Of a DNA stretch of 64,000 nucleotides, positions 47,546 to 59,175 are shown piece by piece. The notes under the pieces were generated by a model. It saw only the letters and a program-made list of their open reading frames with translations. It did not search any database and was not told where the DNA came from. Each line of letters begins with the position of its first letter. Position 1 is the stretch's first letter. This DNA is from Akebia trifoliata (taxonomy: Eukaryota > Streptophyta > Magnoliopsida > Ranunculales > Lardizabalaceae). The position numbers and the translations under genes are program-made. The stretch spans positions 10,578,679 to 10,642,678 of the forward strand of contig CM030705.1 in NCBI GenBank assembly GCA_017979445.1, read 5' to 3'.

Positions 47546-48337
47546 TTCCTTAAGGTATGAGAGGACCAAGGGTATGGGGTCATGTCACCAGATTGAAAAT
47601 AGAGGGTAAGCCTTGAATATTTTCCTTTACCAAATATAAGTCTGGCCCGAAGATCAATAGGGAGGGTCACGGATAGGGCTCGGGCTTCGATGTGGTATCA
47701 TGGCCCAAACCTGAAGCTCAGTACGTTATCTTATAGCCTCAACGAGTCTAGAAAGAAAAAACCACTACTTACATATGATAGTTATCTTTTTCTTATAATT
47801 CTTAATTTTTATGTATAGTAATATTTTTAATTTTATTTTATAAGTGAGGTCCACATAGTGTAATAGAGATCTCTAGGATTTTAAAAGTTGTGAGAAAATA
47901 GTGATTGTTCTTGTTTTAATCAGTAGATGTATACACACTGCTGAATCACATAAATCTTTGTGTGCATTTTTGTCTTTTTGTTATTTTGTTTTTTCATAGA
48001 TATTATGTTCGATGTAAAAATTTGTCACCTCTCAACAAGAAAGTGAAATATGATTCATATACCCAATTTCAAATTTTTGGTATGAAACTTTGATGTCAAT
48101 GAAAGAAATTCTATTAAAATGGTTGTCATAATACCTAAAGGTGTCAATGGATACTCAATTACCTCATTTATTTGAAAATTATTAGTCGATTTTGAGTCTA
48201 CCATCATAAACATGATCACTTTTCAATGCGATTGTGCGTAATGAGGTAATCATCTTAGGAACCCATTAAGAACCGGTTCTCCTTCCTGTACCTATCAATT
48301 AGAATCGAAAGTTTTATCAAAAGTTTGGTTTGATTTA

Positions 48338-49128
48338 TAAGATTATTGAATTTATAAGAGAAACTCTTTAGTCCCACATCAGATAGGAATAAGAAAATTG
48401 TCTTAAGTTTGTTGAAAATATTCTTGCGGTAGATACCCGAGAATGAACAAATAGAAGTTTGACCGAGGCTTGTGTTGAACACAATGTCCTTAAGACAATT
48501 TTGTTCCCGCAACTTGGTGCACACGGATCAATGAACAATTGTCTCCCAGGATACAACGATCACACGTGTAGAGGCAGCACTACAATCTACACGTCTAGCG
48601 AACCGAACGCTACTGTTTGTACTCTCAAAGAATGCAAATGTAAAACAGAATGCTTGCACGTTTAAACAGCAAAGAAGAAGAAGAGAAAATTTTTGAGTGA
48701 ATAAAACTGAGATTGAAATGACCTATTTATAGCATTTTAAGAGACAAAGTGTCTCTTGGGAAAAGATGTTTGTAAGAGACATAATGTCTCTTGAAAAAGG
48801 AAAGGTGTGTCTCTTAAGAGACAACCCAAAACCAAAAGATGTATCCTTACAGAACGAACAGACACCCATGGAAATCAAGAGATGTGTCCCTCTCTGAATT
48901 AAGGGGGTGTGTTCTTTCTGATAGGAATAAAAGGGATTGTTTGGAGCCGATTTGTCATTCACCCCAAATGGATTTTTGACAACTAAAACATGAAACTATT
49001 CTCTTTGTTGAAAAGAATAAGTTTCTAAGTGGTCTCGCCACAAATAAATAATGGGACCCACTTAAATCGTAGTTCAAATAGACCCACTCGATCACAAAAA
49101 TCTGGAAAAACTACAGATTTTTCCAACA
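48338..49128. mobile_element. 791-bp insertion, possibly LTR-derived
   Basis: gattta is repeated on both sides (48332-48337 and 49129-49134), and copy A has the uninterrupted site at 36,680-36,685. Inside, a span from 48,411 begins TGTTGAAAA and ends TTTTTCCAACA, like a single LTR. A perfect 14-bp inverted repeat aaaattgtcttaag/cttaagacaatttt lies at 48,391 and 48,489. The exact class is unclear. Confidence 0.6.
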
Positions 49129-49134
49129 GATTTA

Positions 49135-50480
49135 ATAATCCATAATTGGTATCAAAGTAATAAATTACAAATTAGTATTCTTTCTTTCAATAAAATATAA
49201 TTGTTTATCAGTCTATATGCTTTGATCGTAACTCACAATTAGTAGACCATCCATAAAAAATTAAAAATTTTCTATCTTATTGAGTATCAAACGGATGCCT
49301 AGTGAGTTTCGGATATTTGTAAGATCGATTCTTATTTGAAGATATCATACTCAACTTGAGATCAATAAGAATCAAAATGGATATTTTATTCGGATTTGAA
49401 TTTTTGGTATTATGTGAAATTGAACCAAAATCGAGGATTGACAATGATTCGAAATATATCTGATGTCTGAAACGGTCCGATATAAAAATATGAAAATTTG
49501 AATTCGGATTGAAATCTTGGATCTGATACAATTTCGGATTTGGATTTGAATGTATCCCAATCCGGTCCAATCTAAACATATTTTTAAAAAAAAAATTATT
49601 ATTTTTAATTTCATATAAATATTTATAAATAAAACGTTTTAATCTTTTTGGTTTCTCTCTCTATATTCTTAATTTACAAAGTTACCTTTACTAATTACAA
49701 AACTATCCTTGTCTAGTTGACGTGGCAAGCACTGAGGAGAGCAGAAAAAATTTGTGAGCGAAAAAACGACTCTTCGTATGGCAGCTTTTGACAGCTGGCT
49801 ACAACCCACTTCAAAGAAAAGGACAGCCTATATATAATGAATGTAGTTGTGGCTTTGGTCATAGATCTAGAGGAAGTGGGTGACTCGAAATGGAGAAACC
49901 ATTAACGAGGTGGTGGAGGGTGTTCCCCGGTTGTTTGATTGTGTCAAATCATGGGGTTTTTTTTTATTGGTTGTTTGAATTCTGGATAGGAAAGGGGTAG
50001 TTGCAGATCACCCGTTGCAAGTTGCACTCCATCATTAGAAAAAAAAAAAAAAAAAAAAACCTATCTTGTACTACATTTTTATAATTGCACTTGAAAATAT
50101 TAATAAAAAAAAGGTCATATTCCTATTTTTTTTTTCTCTTTCTCAAATTTGCCCACAAAAAATGTTAATCCCTTTGCTTATATATTTTTTTATCCAGCAA
50201 ATCTAAGTACTGCAATTTTATTATAAAATCTCACTCGAAGTTCTGACAACTCCAAGGGAACTTTACATTATGAGGTTTGTTACCCTCCAAATTTTGGAGT
50301 GGGATCTATGTCATAAAATTCAAATTGAAAGTCATAACAATGTTTGGGGCTGCAGGATATTTAAAGTAGGTTCAACCACATGTTACAGAAGAATGACAGA
50401 CGAATCCGTTCTGAGTTGAGAGAAAGTCACTCCTTGGACAGGGCGCCTAAGTTTCAACCATGATGTTAATTTGTTACTTT
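49135..50480. other. Duplicated flank of copy B, no gene
   Basis: It aligns in blocks with 36,690-36,900 and 37,840-38,065 downstream of copy A. It includes a 20-base A run near 50,041. ORFs near 49,280-49,614 are low-complexity and not conserved in copy A. Confidence 0.5.
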
Positions 50481-50553
50481 ACATATCTTGGAGTAGATTC
50501 GAACCGCATCAATTTGTGTCATCCAAAAATATGATCGGATGCCACAAGGTTAT

Positions 50554-52261
50554 TGTAGACACCCAAATTTGACCGGGCCCTCGACGCAAAATGCCCCAAA
50601 AATCGTAAAAATTGAAATGGGCTCCGAAGCCTAAACCTACAATAATCCAATGACTTTCATCATTTATTTTTCAATAAATGGTCCAAGGCCTCTCATGTGG
50701 CCCACGGACCAAATCCCTTACCATCCTTCTAAACCCAACTCAACCCAAGTCCAAGCCTATTCAACCCAATCCAAACTAAACCCATCACCTAAGCCCATCT
50801 AAATTAACCCTACCCATCAAAATACCAAAGCCCAACCTACAACCTAAAATCCAACCATTCTTTAACCCAACACATTACCCAAGCCCAATTCTCTACCCAA
50901 GCCCAACATCACAACCAATCACCACAATTATCAAGGTGTGACACATGTCATCACCCCCTTCCACCTCCCTCATCTAACCAACCAACCAACCAACTCCATT
51001 ACTTCCCTTCAAAAATTAATTCAACCCATAACCCTACCCTAACCTATCCTATCCATTCTCTCAAATCAAACACTTATAACCTATCACCCTCCCCTAATCT
51101 ACCTCCATCATTTCCTACAAAACCTACATCTACAATCTACACCTACACCCATCCTCTCAAATCAAACACTCATCCTTTCCCATCAACTCATCTCCACCCT
51201 TCATTTCCACCCACTTTGACACATGTCATCATCTCCCTCACCCTCCCAAAATATCATCAACCACCATCTTAAATCCTCCATTCTCTTAAATCAAACACCA
51301 CTTAATCACAACCACCAATTAATTACCTCCTTTAAACAATCTCATCCTCTCAACCACTCTCATCAATTCTCCTCACTAAACACTCAACCTAAATGGGTTG
51401 GGTTGGATCCAACCCATTTGGGTTGTAAACAACCCATTTAACCCCCCTTCCCTAAATACCCTCCAACCTCCATCAAATTACACCCACCCTTCTCTTAAAC
51501 CCCATACCATTCTATCACTTCTCAATCCTTCACCCCATTATACCCCTAAAATAACCCTCCAACTTCTATAAAAACCCACCCATTCTCCCCTTACAACAAC
51601 TAATGAAATTTTTATAAAAAAAATCCTCCAAAAACTACAACCCTCTACTCTACTCTACTCTACTCTCAATACCTCACTCTCAACTCAACTCAATCTTCTA
51701 CAACTTCAAGCAAGTCCAAGTCAACTCAAAAGAAGAAGATCAAGAAAAGCTTTGAAGGTCAAGGAAGGGTCAAGGTGGGTTGACAAAAGGAACACCCCCT
51801 CAATTCCCCTCTTCTACTCTTCCTTTTCCCACACATTTGCACACACCACCATGGGTTAAATCACCAAAGGGCCCCTTCTATATAAGGGTGCCCTTAATGA
51901 TTGAATCCAACATTGAAAGTCCCTCATATTTGAGGGCACATATCAATTTCCTTTCTTTTTCATTTTCGTTTTCTTTTATTTTCAAAAAACCGAATCCGAG
52001 GTTACCACCTATGGTGGATGGAGTAGGGTGCCTAACACCTTCCCTACTCCATAAATGGACCCCCTTACCTTTGAATCAAGGTTAGACCATGCACCTTATC
52101 CTACGAGAGTCATCAATCAAAAAATGTCAAAATGACATGTTTTTCAAAAAAACAAATTCGGGTGACCATTCACACCCATTTCCGAAAATGAATGGTGGCG
52201 ACTCCAAAACACCCCAAAGTGGAGGGATGTTTTCAAAAATGATGCAAATCCCGTGTCCACA
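50554..52261 (+). mobile_element. Solo LTR of a large LTR retrotransposon (probably Gypsy)
   Basis: 1,708 bp, starting TGTAGACACCC and ending GTGTCCACA. The 5-bp duplication gttat flanks it (50549-50553 and 52262-52266). C-rich pyrimidine sequence, TATA-like ctataaaa near 51,567, and ctatataagg near 51,878. There is no internal region and no second LTR. Insertion split an F2-family element whose halves remain at 50,480-50,553 and 52,262-52,560. Confidence 0.88.
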
Positions 52262-52560
52262 GTTATAAAGGACAAAATTCTAAGAACTTCGAAAAAAAAA
52301 AGTTAATTTTCACCGTTGAATTTTATTTTTCAGTCTAGGAGTTTGCTAGCCATCCATTGTCAACACTTACAATCAAGCTCAAAAAAAAAAAATCCTAAAA
52401 TTTTGTCTTTTGAATATGAGTTTATTCATGAAATATAGAAGTCTTGGGTGTTGGATTGCTAATTTGATCATCCATTTGGGCCCAACAACCCTTAGTAAGA
52501 TTTGATATCTTGCTAATTTAGTCATGCTAGCCTGATTCTTGAAGTAAGGTTTGTTCAAAT
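52262..52560. repeat. MITE family F2, right part of the copy split by the solo LTR
   Basis: It shares ataaaggacaaaattctaagaacttcg, ggtgttggattgctaatttgatcatccattt and acccttagtaag with the other F2 copies, in inverted orientation relative to 47,160-47,545. The left part lies at 50,480-50,553. Confidence 0.6.
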
Positions 52561-52600
52561 AAGAGACTTGATAGAGTAAGGTAGTTTTTTTTAATAAAAT

Positions 52601-52714
52601 TGCAACAGTTTCTATTGACACCCCAACTTTTACTTATTCTCAACCATGCATTTATGTTCTTTACTTTTAATAAGGGTGCAGTAAGTAAAAGTTGGGGTGC
52701 CAATAACAACTCTC
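52601..52714. mobile_element. MITE family F4 before the copy D remnant
   Basis: The arms gtttctattgacaccccaacttttacttatt and agtaagtaaaagttggggtgccaataacaac are inverted to each other. It sits just upstream of the duplicated promoter fragment, as the F4 copy does at copy B. Confidence 0.75.
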
Positions 52715-52719
52715 TTTGA

Positions 52720-53125
52720 ATAGTTGACTTCAACCATTTGAGTTTGTTTTAAAGGTATTTGGGGCTTTAAGAAAGAAAGATTTAACTTACTTCCACATAG
52801 TAGTTTTCTCAAGAAAATCCCTCCAATGACCATGTGTGTTCACATAGCTTAATTTAATTTGTGAATTTCTCTGTGATTAGATTTAATTTGATTTATTTTC
52901 ATTGCAACTCGTCAACTCCAATCCCTCTCAAATGGAGAATTGTACTTGAGACTTGAGACTTGGGAGAAACTGAGAGCAACTCTAACTAATCTGTATATCC
53001 ATATATTTAGAGATAGAGACTTCCGAACCTAACTCCAACCGGTCTCTAAAGTTCTGACAACTCCTCAACTCCAATCCCTCTCAATTGGAGATTTGTAATT
53101 GAGACTTGAGAGAAATTAAGAGCAA
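52720..53125 (+). repeat. Copy D: promoter/5' UTR remnant of a translocator gene
   Basis: 52,720-52,855 aligns with 39,895-40,025 upstream of copy B (aatgaccatgtgtgttcacatag). 52,860-52,980 aligns with 25,010-25,115 just before the copy A start codon (gatttaatttgatttattttc, caatccctctca, gagacttgagagaaactgag). A second partial repeat of the 5' UTR follows at 53,065-53,125. No coding exon follows. Confidence 0.65.
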
Positions 53126-53539
53126 CTCTAATGTCTGTATATCTATATATTTGGAGATAGAGACCTTCGAACCTAACTCCAATTGGTCTCTAAAGTTCTG
53201 ACAAACCCTTTAAATTACTATTCACAGCTCTAGATTTGAAAAAGAAGGAAAAAAAATAGAGATGGTTTCTATTTCACTATTCATCCCGTACAAATACCAA
53301 TTGTGTCCTCATCTTTTTACATAAATGCCATTCTTAAATTCCTTTTTTCAATAAAAATATATTTTAAATATAATTTTTGTCCCTTATTTATTTTCAATAT
53401 TTAAAAAAAAATTATTAAATATTTATAAAAGAATTTTAAAATTCGGATTCAATCAATTGTTCGATCAAATTTGAAATAAAAAATAAGTTTGAACATGACT
53501 ATTCATTTTTGTTTGAAATTTTCTGTTAAAATATATATA

Positions 53540-53611
53540 GGTCAGGTTTGGCAGCCAATGTTAAGGAGCCAAAATGTTTGTCCTAAATGGCTAAAAAATT
53601 TCGGATTGAAC

Positions 53612-53652
<41 letters not shown>

Positions 53653-53925
53653 TGAGGATGATCTCAATACCCTCTCAAAAAATTAGCCCAATTTGAAACT
53701 TCTAACCCCATAAAAATTGGTTTAGAAATTGTGGACCATCGATTTTTTTACTGAAAATGTGAAAATCACTTTTGATGGACTTAGAAGTTTCAAATTGAGC
53801 TAATTTTTTGTGAGGATGATCTCCTCACCATATAGATCATCCTCACAAGAAATCAGTTCAATTCAAAACTTTTAAGCTATATTGGACAACATTGATTCCT
53901 TAACAAATATTGTTGAACGCCACCC
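53540..53925. mobile_element. Hairpin MITE M6
   Basis: The ends ggtcaggtttggcagccaatgttaaggagcc and, inverted, agggtggcgttcaacaatatttgttaaggaatc are imperfect inverted repeats. The core hairpins are as in the family, but the first is interrupted by about 42 T residues (53,610-53,651). ta-rich flanks. Confidence 0.7.
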
Positions 53926-53935
53926 TACATATATA

Positions 53936-54292
53936 GGGGCATTTGACTAACAATCTTAAGATGACAAAATTTTTGTCCTATGTGTCTTAAAAAGTTTTGG
54001 ATTGAGCTGATTTTTTCTGAGGATGATCTATATGGTGAAGAGATCATCCTCACCAAAACTCAGCCCAATTTGAAACTTTTAACCCCATCAAAAAATTTTA
54101 CCAAAAATTTATAAACCATTTTTTATAGACTCAGAAGTTTCAGATTGGGCTGATTTTTGGTGAGGATGATGATCTACTCACCGTAGAGATCATCCTCATA
54201 AAAACTCAATTCAATCCAAAACTTTTAAGCCATATAGAAAAAAAATTATTAGCCAACGTTGTCATCCTAAGATTGTCAACTGAATGTTCTCC
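53936..54292. mobile_element. Hairpin MITE M7 next to (TA)n
   Basis: The ends ggggcatttgactaacaatcttaagatgac and, inverted, ggagaacattcagttgacaatcttaggatgac. Double-hairpin core. (TA)n follows at 54,293-54,306. It lies only 10 bp from M6. Confidence 0.8.
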
Positions 54293-54307
54293 TATATATA
54301 TATATAT

Positions 54308-54450
54308 GGGGGTGGTTCATGGGACAACAATTGTAACAACATCTATGACAACGATTTTTTATGATGATGATCTCCTTACTATAGAGATCATCCTCACCAA
54401 AAATCAATTCATTTCGAAACTTCTAACCACATCAAAAGTGGTTTATTCAA
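54308..54450. repeat. Partial hairpin MITE M8
   Basis: It starts at the (TA)n tract with gggggtggttcatggg and holds one core hairpin (gatgatctccttactatagagatcatc), then stops after tctaaccacatcaaaagtgg. The right half is missing. Confidence 0.6.
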
Positions 54451-54754
54451 CGCACACCAACACACCTCCTCATGTATTGGTGGTGTGAACGAGAAAAAAT
54501 AGAAATTTTTTTATGGCACACCACACGTACCAGCACCCTTTTATTGGTAAGTTGGTGTGCATATTGAAAAACGCCACGTTATTTACGGCACACCAAGCCC
54601 TTCAGCACGCTTTCCCTTCAACAGAAAAAAAAAAAATTGATATTTTTTCTTGTTGTCAATGGACAGCATGCTAAAAAATAAAAATTTAAAAAAAAAACCA
54701 AAGTGTTGTCGAAGGGTGCAACGCCTAACCATTAAAAAAAACACTATTTTTTTG

Positions 54755-54785
<31 letters not shown>

Positions 54786-55150
54786 GTAAAATGGTCAAAT
54801 ATCAAATCAAACACACACCTAAATTTTGAATCCAAATATAATTACGTGCGTAAAAAAAATCATGGTCCAAAAATCATTATCTATTCCTCAATAAGATTAT
54901 TCCTTTGAAATCTCGCATTATTTAGGGTCATTCCGAATGACTTTCGATTGAACCATAAAAAAAAATGATATACCGGATTAGGATATTCAAGATTGAATCA
55001 TGTGATCTATGATTAAGCCAAAAGAATAACAAAAAAAAACATAAATAAATAAAATACAATAAACAAATAATCAACTAACTAAAAATCAAATAAAAGGGTC
55101 CTATTAGCGACTATCCCATACTTGGGGCTTTTCAAGTTTGATCCTCGAAG
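54451..55150. other. Intergenic sequence, partly retrotransposon internal
   Basis: 54,451-54,760 has repeated ggcacacca(c/a) motifs in both orientations. From about 54,800 to 55,150 the sequence may be the internal region next to the LTR at 55,171. No ORF with a recognisable motif. Confidence 0.4.
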
Positions 55151-55170
55151 GTCCCCAATGGAGTCGCCAC

Positions 55171-56924
55171 TGAAAGCGCCCTCGATCCGCGGGGTGCGCG
55201 GATCCGCTTTTGACCCTTGAGGTTTGGGAGTCGCCACCTAGTTATTGTGGTCTAGGAACCAAACTGACTCTAATATAGATAAAAAGAACTAATCTACCAC
55301 AAAAATCTGAATTCGGGGATCATGTTACGGGGTTGGAAGGTGTTAGGCACCAACCCCGCCCGGCCAATGCCGGTCTCTACTTATCCCAAATAAATCTACA
55401 TCGCTAATGACAAACCTAGATATAAAAAATAGAAAAGCTTACCTTTGATCTGCAAAAGTGCTATTCCCTCAGATCTGGTGAAAACAGCTCCTTGTACCGT
55501 GTTCCTTACTTCGTTCTATCTCTGGATCTGATTTCTGATCTCCGAGGTGAAGTATCTCCTTCTTGGATCTGGGTGCTTCAAATTTGTTGTGGATTTTTGG
55601 GATGTTTTTGAGAGGTTTTTGGGTATTTTTTAGGCTAAAATCGGAGTAGATGTATTAGGGAAGGAGTTGGGGCTCCAAAATTAGGGTTTTGGAGGGGTTG
55701 TGGAGGCTTCTTCACCTACTTTTTCTAGGGTTTTTTCTTTGATACGAAAATAGGGTGTGGAGGCTCCTATTTATAAAGTTTTTAGAAGCATTAGGGTTTG
55801 ATTAGGGTTTCTTTTAGGGTTTCAATTAGGGTTTGACTTAGTCTTTAGGGTTTTAGGGGTTTTGACTTTAGTCTTATGAGATTGACTTGATTAGGGTTTT
55901 GATTTAGGGTTTTGACCTTGATCTTATGAGATTGACTTGATTAGATTAGGGTTTTGATTTGGGATTTTGACCTTAGTCTTATGAGATTGACTCGATTAGT
56001 TTAGATTAGGGTTTTGATTTAGGGTTTTGACTTTAGTCTTATGAGATTGACTTTAATACTTGACTCTAGTCTTACTTAATTGTCTTTAATTTTGACTTTG
56101 GTCTTATTTGATTGACTTTAAGATCTTGACTTTAGTCTTGCTTGATTGATTTTAAATTTTTGGAGAACCCCTTTCTATTATATCTTTAATTCTTTGGACC
56201 CCCAAATGGAGGGGTCCTTAAAGAAATATCCCACGAACCCTCAACAATTTTGCCTGAGAGTCCAATTAATCGATTTTTTAGGTTCAACTTTTCATTAATG
56301 TTTCACTTTAATTATTTAATATTTTATTTATTAATTTTGAATTTTTTAATTATGAAAATTGTGAAATTACCGTTTTGCCCCCGGAGAAGACTTTTCACGT
56401 TTCAAGTCAGTTTTTAATGTTCTAGGATGTTTTAGAATCAGTTTTTCGTAAGGAGTTCAATGAGAATGTTGGTTTGTGTCATTTATGAAAATTTTTATGT
56501 GAAATTATTGTGAACTTTATGAGGGGCATTTTCATAATTTTGTCAAATTCTGTTAAAATTGGTGAAATGATTTATTTGGTTTCGATTTGTTATTTTATGT
56601 GTTCGAGAGAGTTTTCCTAAGCGTAACGTAGGCTCTAGGGTTGTTTTGAGGTTAGGGGTATTTTGGTAATTTAATCATTTTTAGTGATTTTTATCGTGAA
56701 GCTTCTTTTTGGTTTGCAAGATGATGATTTCTATGTTTCTGGGGTCGTATTTTCCTAGCGTAGCGTGGTTTCTAAGTTTTGTCAGTTCGAGATACCTCAT
56801 CCGGATTTCTGAAACATATCTGGTAACAAAATAAAGCATTGGAATAGACATCCATCATTGGGAACCTTTGCGATCGGGTTGACGACTTAATTAATCAGGC
56901 GGATGCAAAAATGGGGTGTCTACA
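55171..56924 (-). mobile_element. LTR of a Gypsy-type retrotransposon, minus orientation
   Basis: Read on the minus strand it starts TGTAGACACCCC (56,924) and ends TTTCA (55,171). It is followed after one base by TGGCGACTCCATTGGGGACC (55,169-55,150), which fits the primer-binding site of large plant Gypsy elements. The second LTR and the protein region are not in the window. A minisatellite lies inside at 55,790-56,110. Confidence 0.75.
55790..56110. repeat. Minisatellite with telomere-like TTTAGGG motifs
   Basis: Units of roughly 55-65 bp repeat gattagggttttgatttaggg, ttttgacctt and agtcttatgagattgactt, about four times with variation. tttaggg and its variants recur throughout. Confidence 0.8.
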
Positions 56925-58900
56925 GAAGGCTGTTGAGTTGATTCTTCCTTCAATTGTTCTTACCGTACTCTTGTATCATCCCCTAGTAGGTGTATCCTCA
57001 TTTTGAGCCCAATTTTAAGTGGGTCGTTGATCTGACCAAAATAGGGAAGCAACACAAAACTATTGATAAACATTTTTAAGCTTCTAAGGTCGCTTGACAG
57101 ATAGAGATTAAGAGTTTTGAGGTTCTCAAAGCCTGGATCGTCGATCTCGAGACGAGGTTTTTTGTAATTGATGAGGAAAAAAAGAGGGCCTTAGAAAAGT
57201 AGTTGAAAGAGGTCGAGGTTAAAATAAAATATGCATTTTTTTTCGAAATTGTAGTATAATAGAAGGTTGAAGGAAAGGACCACCCTGTTGAAGCCTTTTT
57301 AAGGCTCTTTTTCCCATACTCCTGTCCCCATTCCTACCGATTCAGGTGCTATTATTTTTCCTCCCACGCCCGACTCTCCCTTTGTTGAATGAGAACTCAA
57401 GGTTGTTATTCTTGCTATTTTTTTAGCTTTCAATCGATGTTGCCACTCCCGTTGTGCTTCCAAAGGATCCTCCTACTCTTCCATGATTTTTTTTACATCT
57501 ATCTTCTTTATATCCTTTTAGGGATTTTGGTGTTTTGAACAACAACAATGTGTGTTTCTTAAGGCTATGATGGCTTTTGAACAATGTCTGAGTGCGACGG
57601 TCAGAAAAACAAACTTTGTAATCCTTGGGTATGGCAAGGGCAGTGAAAAAGAATATACATATCTTTATTTTTATTTGGCCCTACCTTTGGGATTTGATGT
57701 AGGATATCTATAATTTTAAGTAGTTCCCTAATTTTATGAGGATTTATTTATATTTTCTAGTTTAATTAGAATTTTTTTAGTTTTAATAGGATTTATATTT
57801 CATAGTTATTTTAGGAGTACAATTCTTTATTAGTTTCTAATTTATTTTTATTATTTAGGTTATAATTAGAAATGCTTAGAAGTGTCAAATTTGAGTTCTA
57901 ATAGAATTAAAAAGTTAATATTATGTAATAGATAGGTTAGGAATGTTAATTTTTAGTATTTTAGTAGGATTCTAAATTGTTATGATGAAGTCATCTATAT
58001 AAAGAGTCCCAAATCTGAAAATTTTAAAAAATCAATCAATTCAATTATCTTTTCTCTCTTAATTACATTTTTGCTTTATGCTTTATTTTCTTTCAAGTTA
58101 TTACTTGTTTATCAATTGAATCTATTGGTTCAAATTGATTCTGTGTGTTCCATTGAACACAACCTATCAAATCTATTTATTCACACGCTTTTGTTACATT
58201 AGGATTACAGTTGAGGTAGGATCTTTTCGTATATATCATTACTTCTGTTTGGTGCTTTGTTTTTCTTTTTCTTTTTTTCTTTTTTTCTTTTTTTTTCTTT
58301 TTCTGCGGGTATTTCATTTTTAAAGGTACTTTGAATTTCGTAGGCCTTATTCTGATATGTTCTTTTAATTGTTCATCTTATTATACTTTTATTTTAATGC
58401 TTATACATTTTCTATTTTTTATTTCTTTGTACGAAGGACTCTGAACTCCTAGGGTATGTCTTGGGTTACTTATGTAATTGCTGAAACTTTTAAATAAAGA
58501 AATTCTTAGAGTTTTATTTGTCTATACATTGTTTGTAATGCCATTTTTGGTGTGCCTTACTTTGATTTTCCTTCCTTTTTTGTTTGGTTGGGAAGTTCAA
58601 ATACAACTTCGTGTGTTTGATCAATAATTTTTGTTATGTTACTTGTGTTATTTGCTTATTGTTTGGGGTTTTGCTATTTTGAATGGACTTCTGCTTTGAA
58701 AAAAGAGGGTTGCTTTTTCTATTGTTTGTAATTGACTTGCCTGGGTATTTTTAAAAACGTCCATGACGTGCCTTTGTATGCTTGTCTTATTTCTGAGTTA
58801 CACAAATAATTTTTTTTAAAGAAAATATCTTTAGGACATATTTTACATAAGATTAGTCCTCTCTAGATTTACACGAGTATTTCAAAAATAATTTCAACAA
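56925..58900. other. No recognisable gene; possible old retrotransposon
   Basis: 57,100-57,260 reads as a broken Lys/Glu-rich coiled-coil-like frame on the plus strand. 57,700-58,040 resembles an LTR with tatataaagag at about 57,996. Both are too decayed to name. Confidence 0.35.
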
Positions 58901-58923
58901 GAGGTTTATACATTTGTCCCGCT

Positions 58924-59175
58924 CTTCCAGAGTCACCCGAGTGCTTTAGAAACATCCTCTGGCATGTTGTTATTCATTTGACTTGCCTTTCCAGAGTTAC
59001 CCGAATATTTTAGAAATAGTATATGCATGTTGTTATTCATCTGACTTGCCTTTTTACAAGTCACCCAGGTGTTTTAGAAACATCCTCGGCGTGTTGTTAT
59101 TCATTCGTGCCTTTCAAGAGTCACCTGAGTGGTTTAGAAACATTCTTGGTCTGTTGTTATTCATCTGACTTGTGT
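58924..59175 (+). repeat. Tandem repeat, four units of about 62 bp
   Basis: Units start near 58,924, 58,986, 59,050 and 59,112. Each contains ctttccagagtcaccc-like, ttttagaaacatcctc-like and tgttgttattcatctgacttg segments. ORFs across it only reflect the repeat. Confidence 0.85.

Noticed and set aside
55171..56924. A telomere or subtelomere because of TTTAGGG motifs
   Set aside because: The motifs are few, degenerate, interspersed with other sequence, and lie within an LTR.
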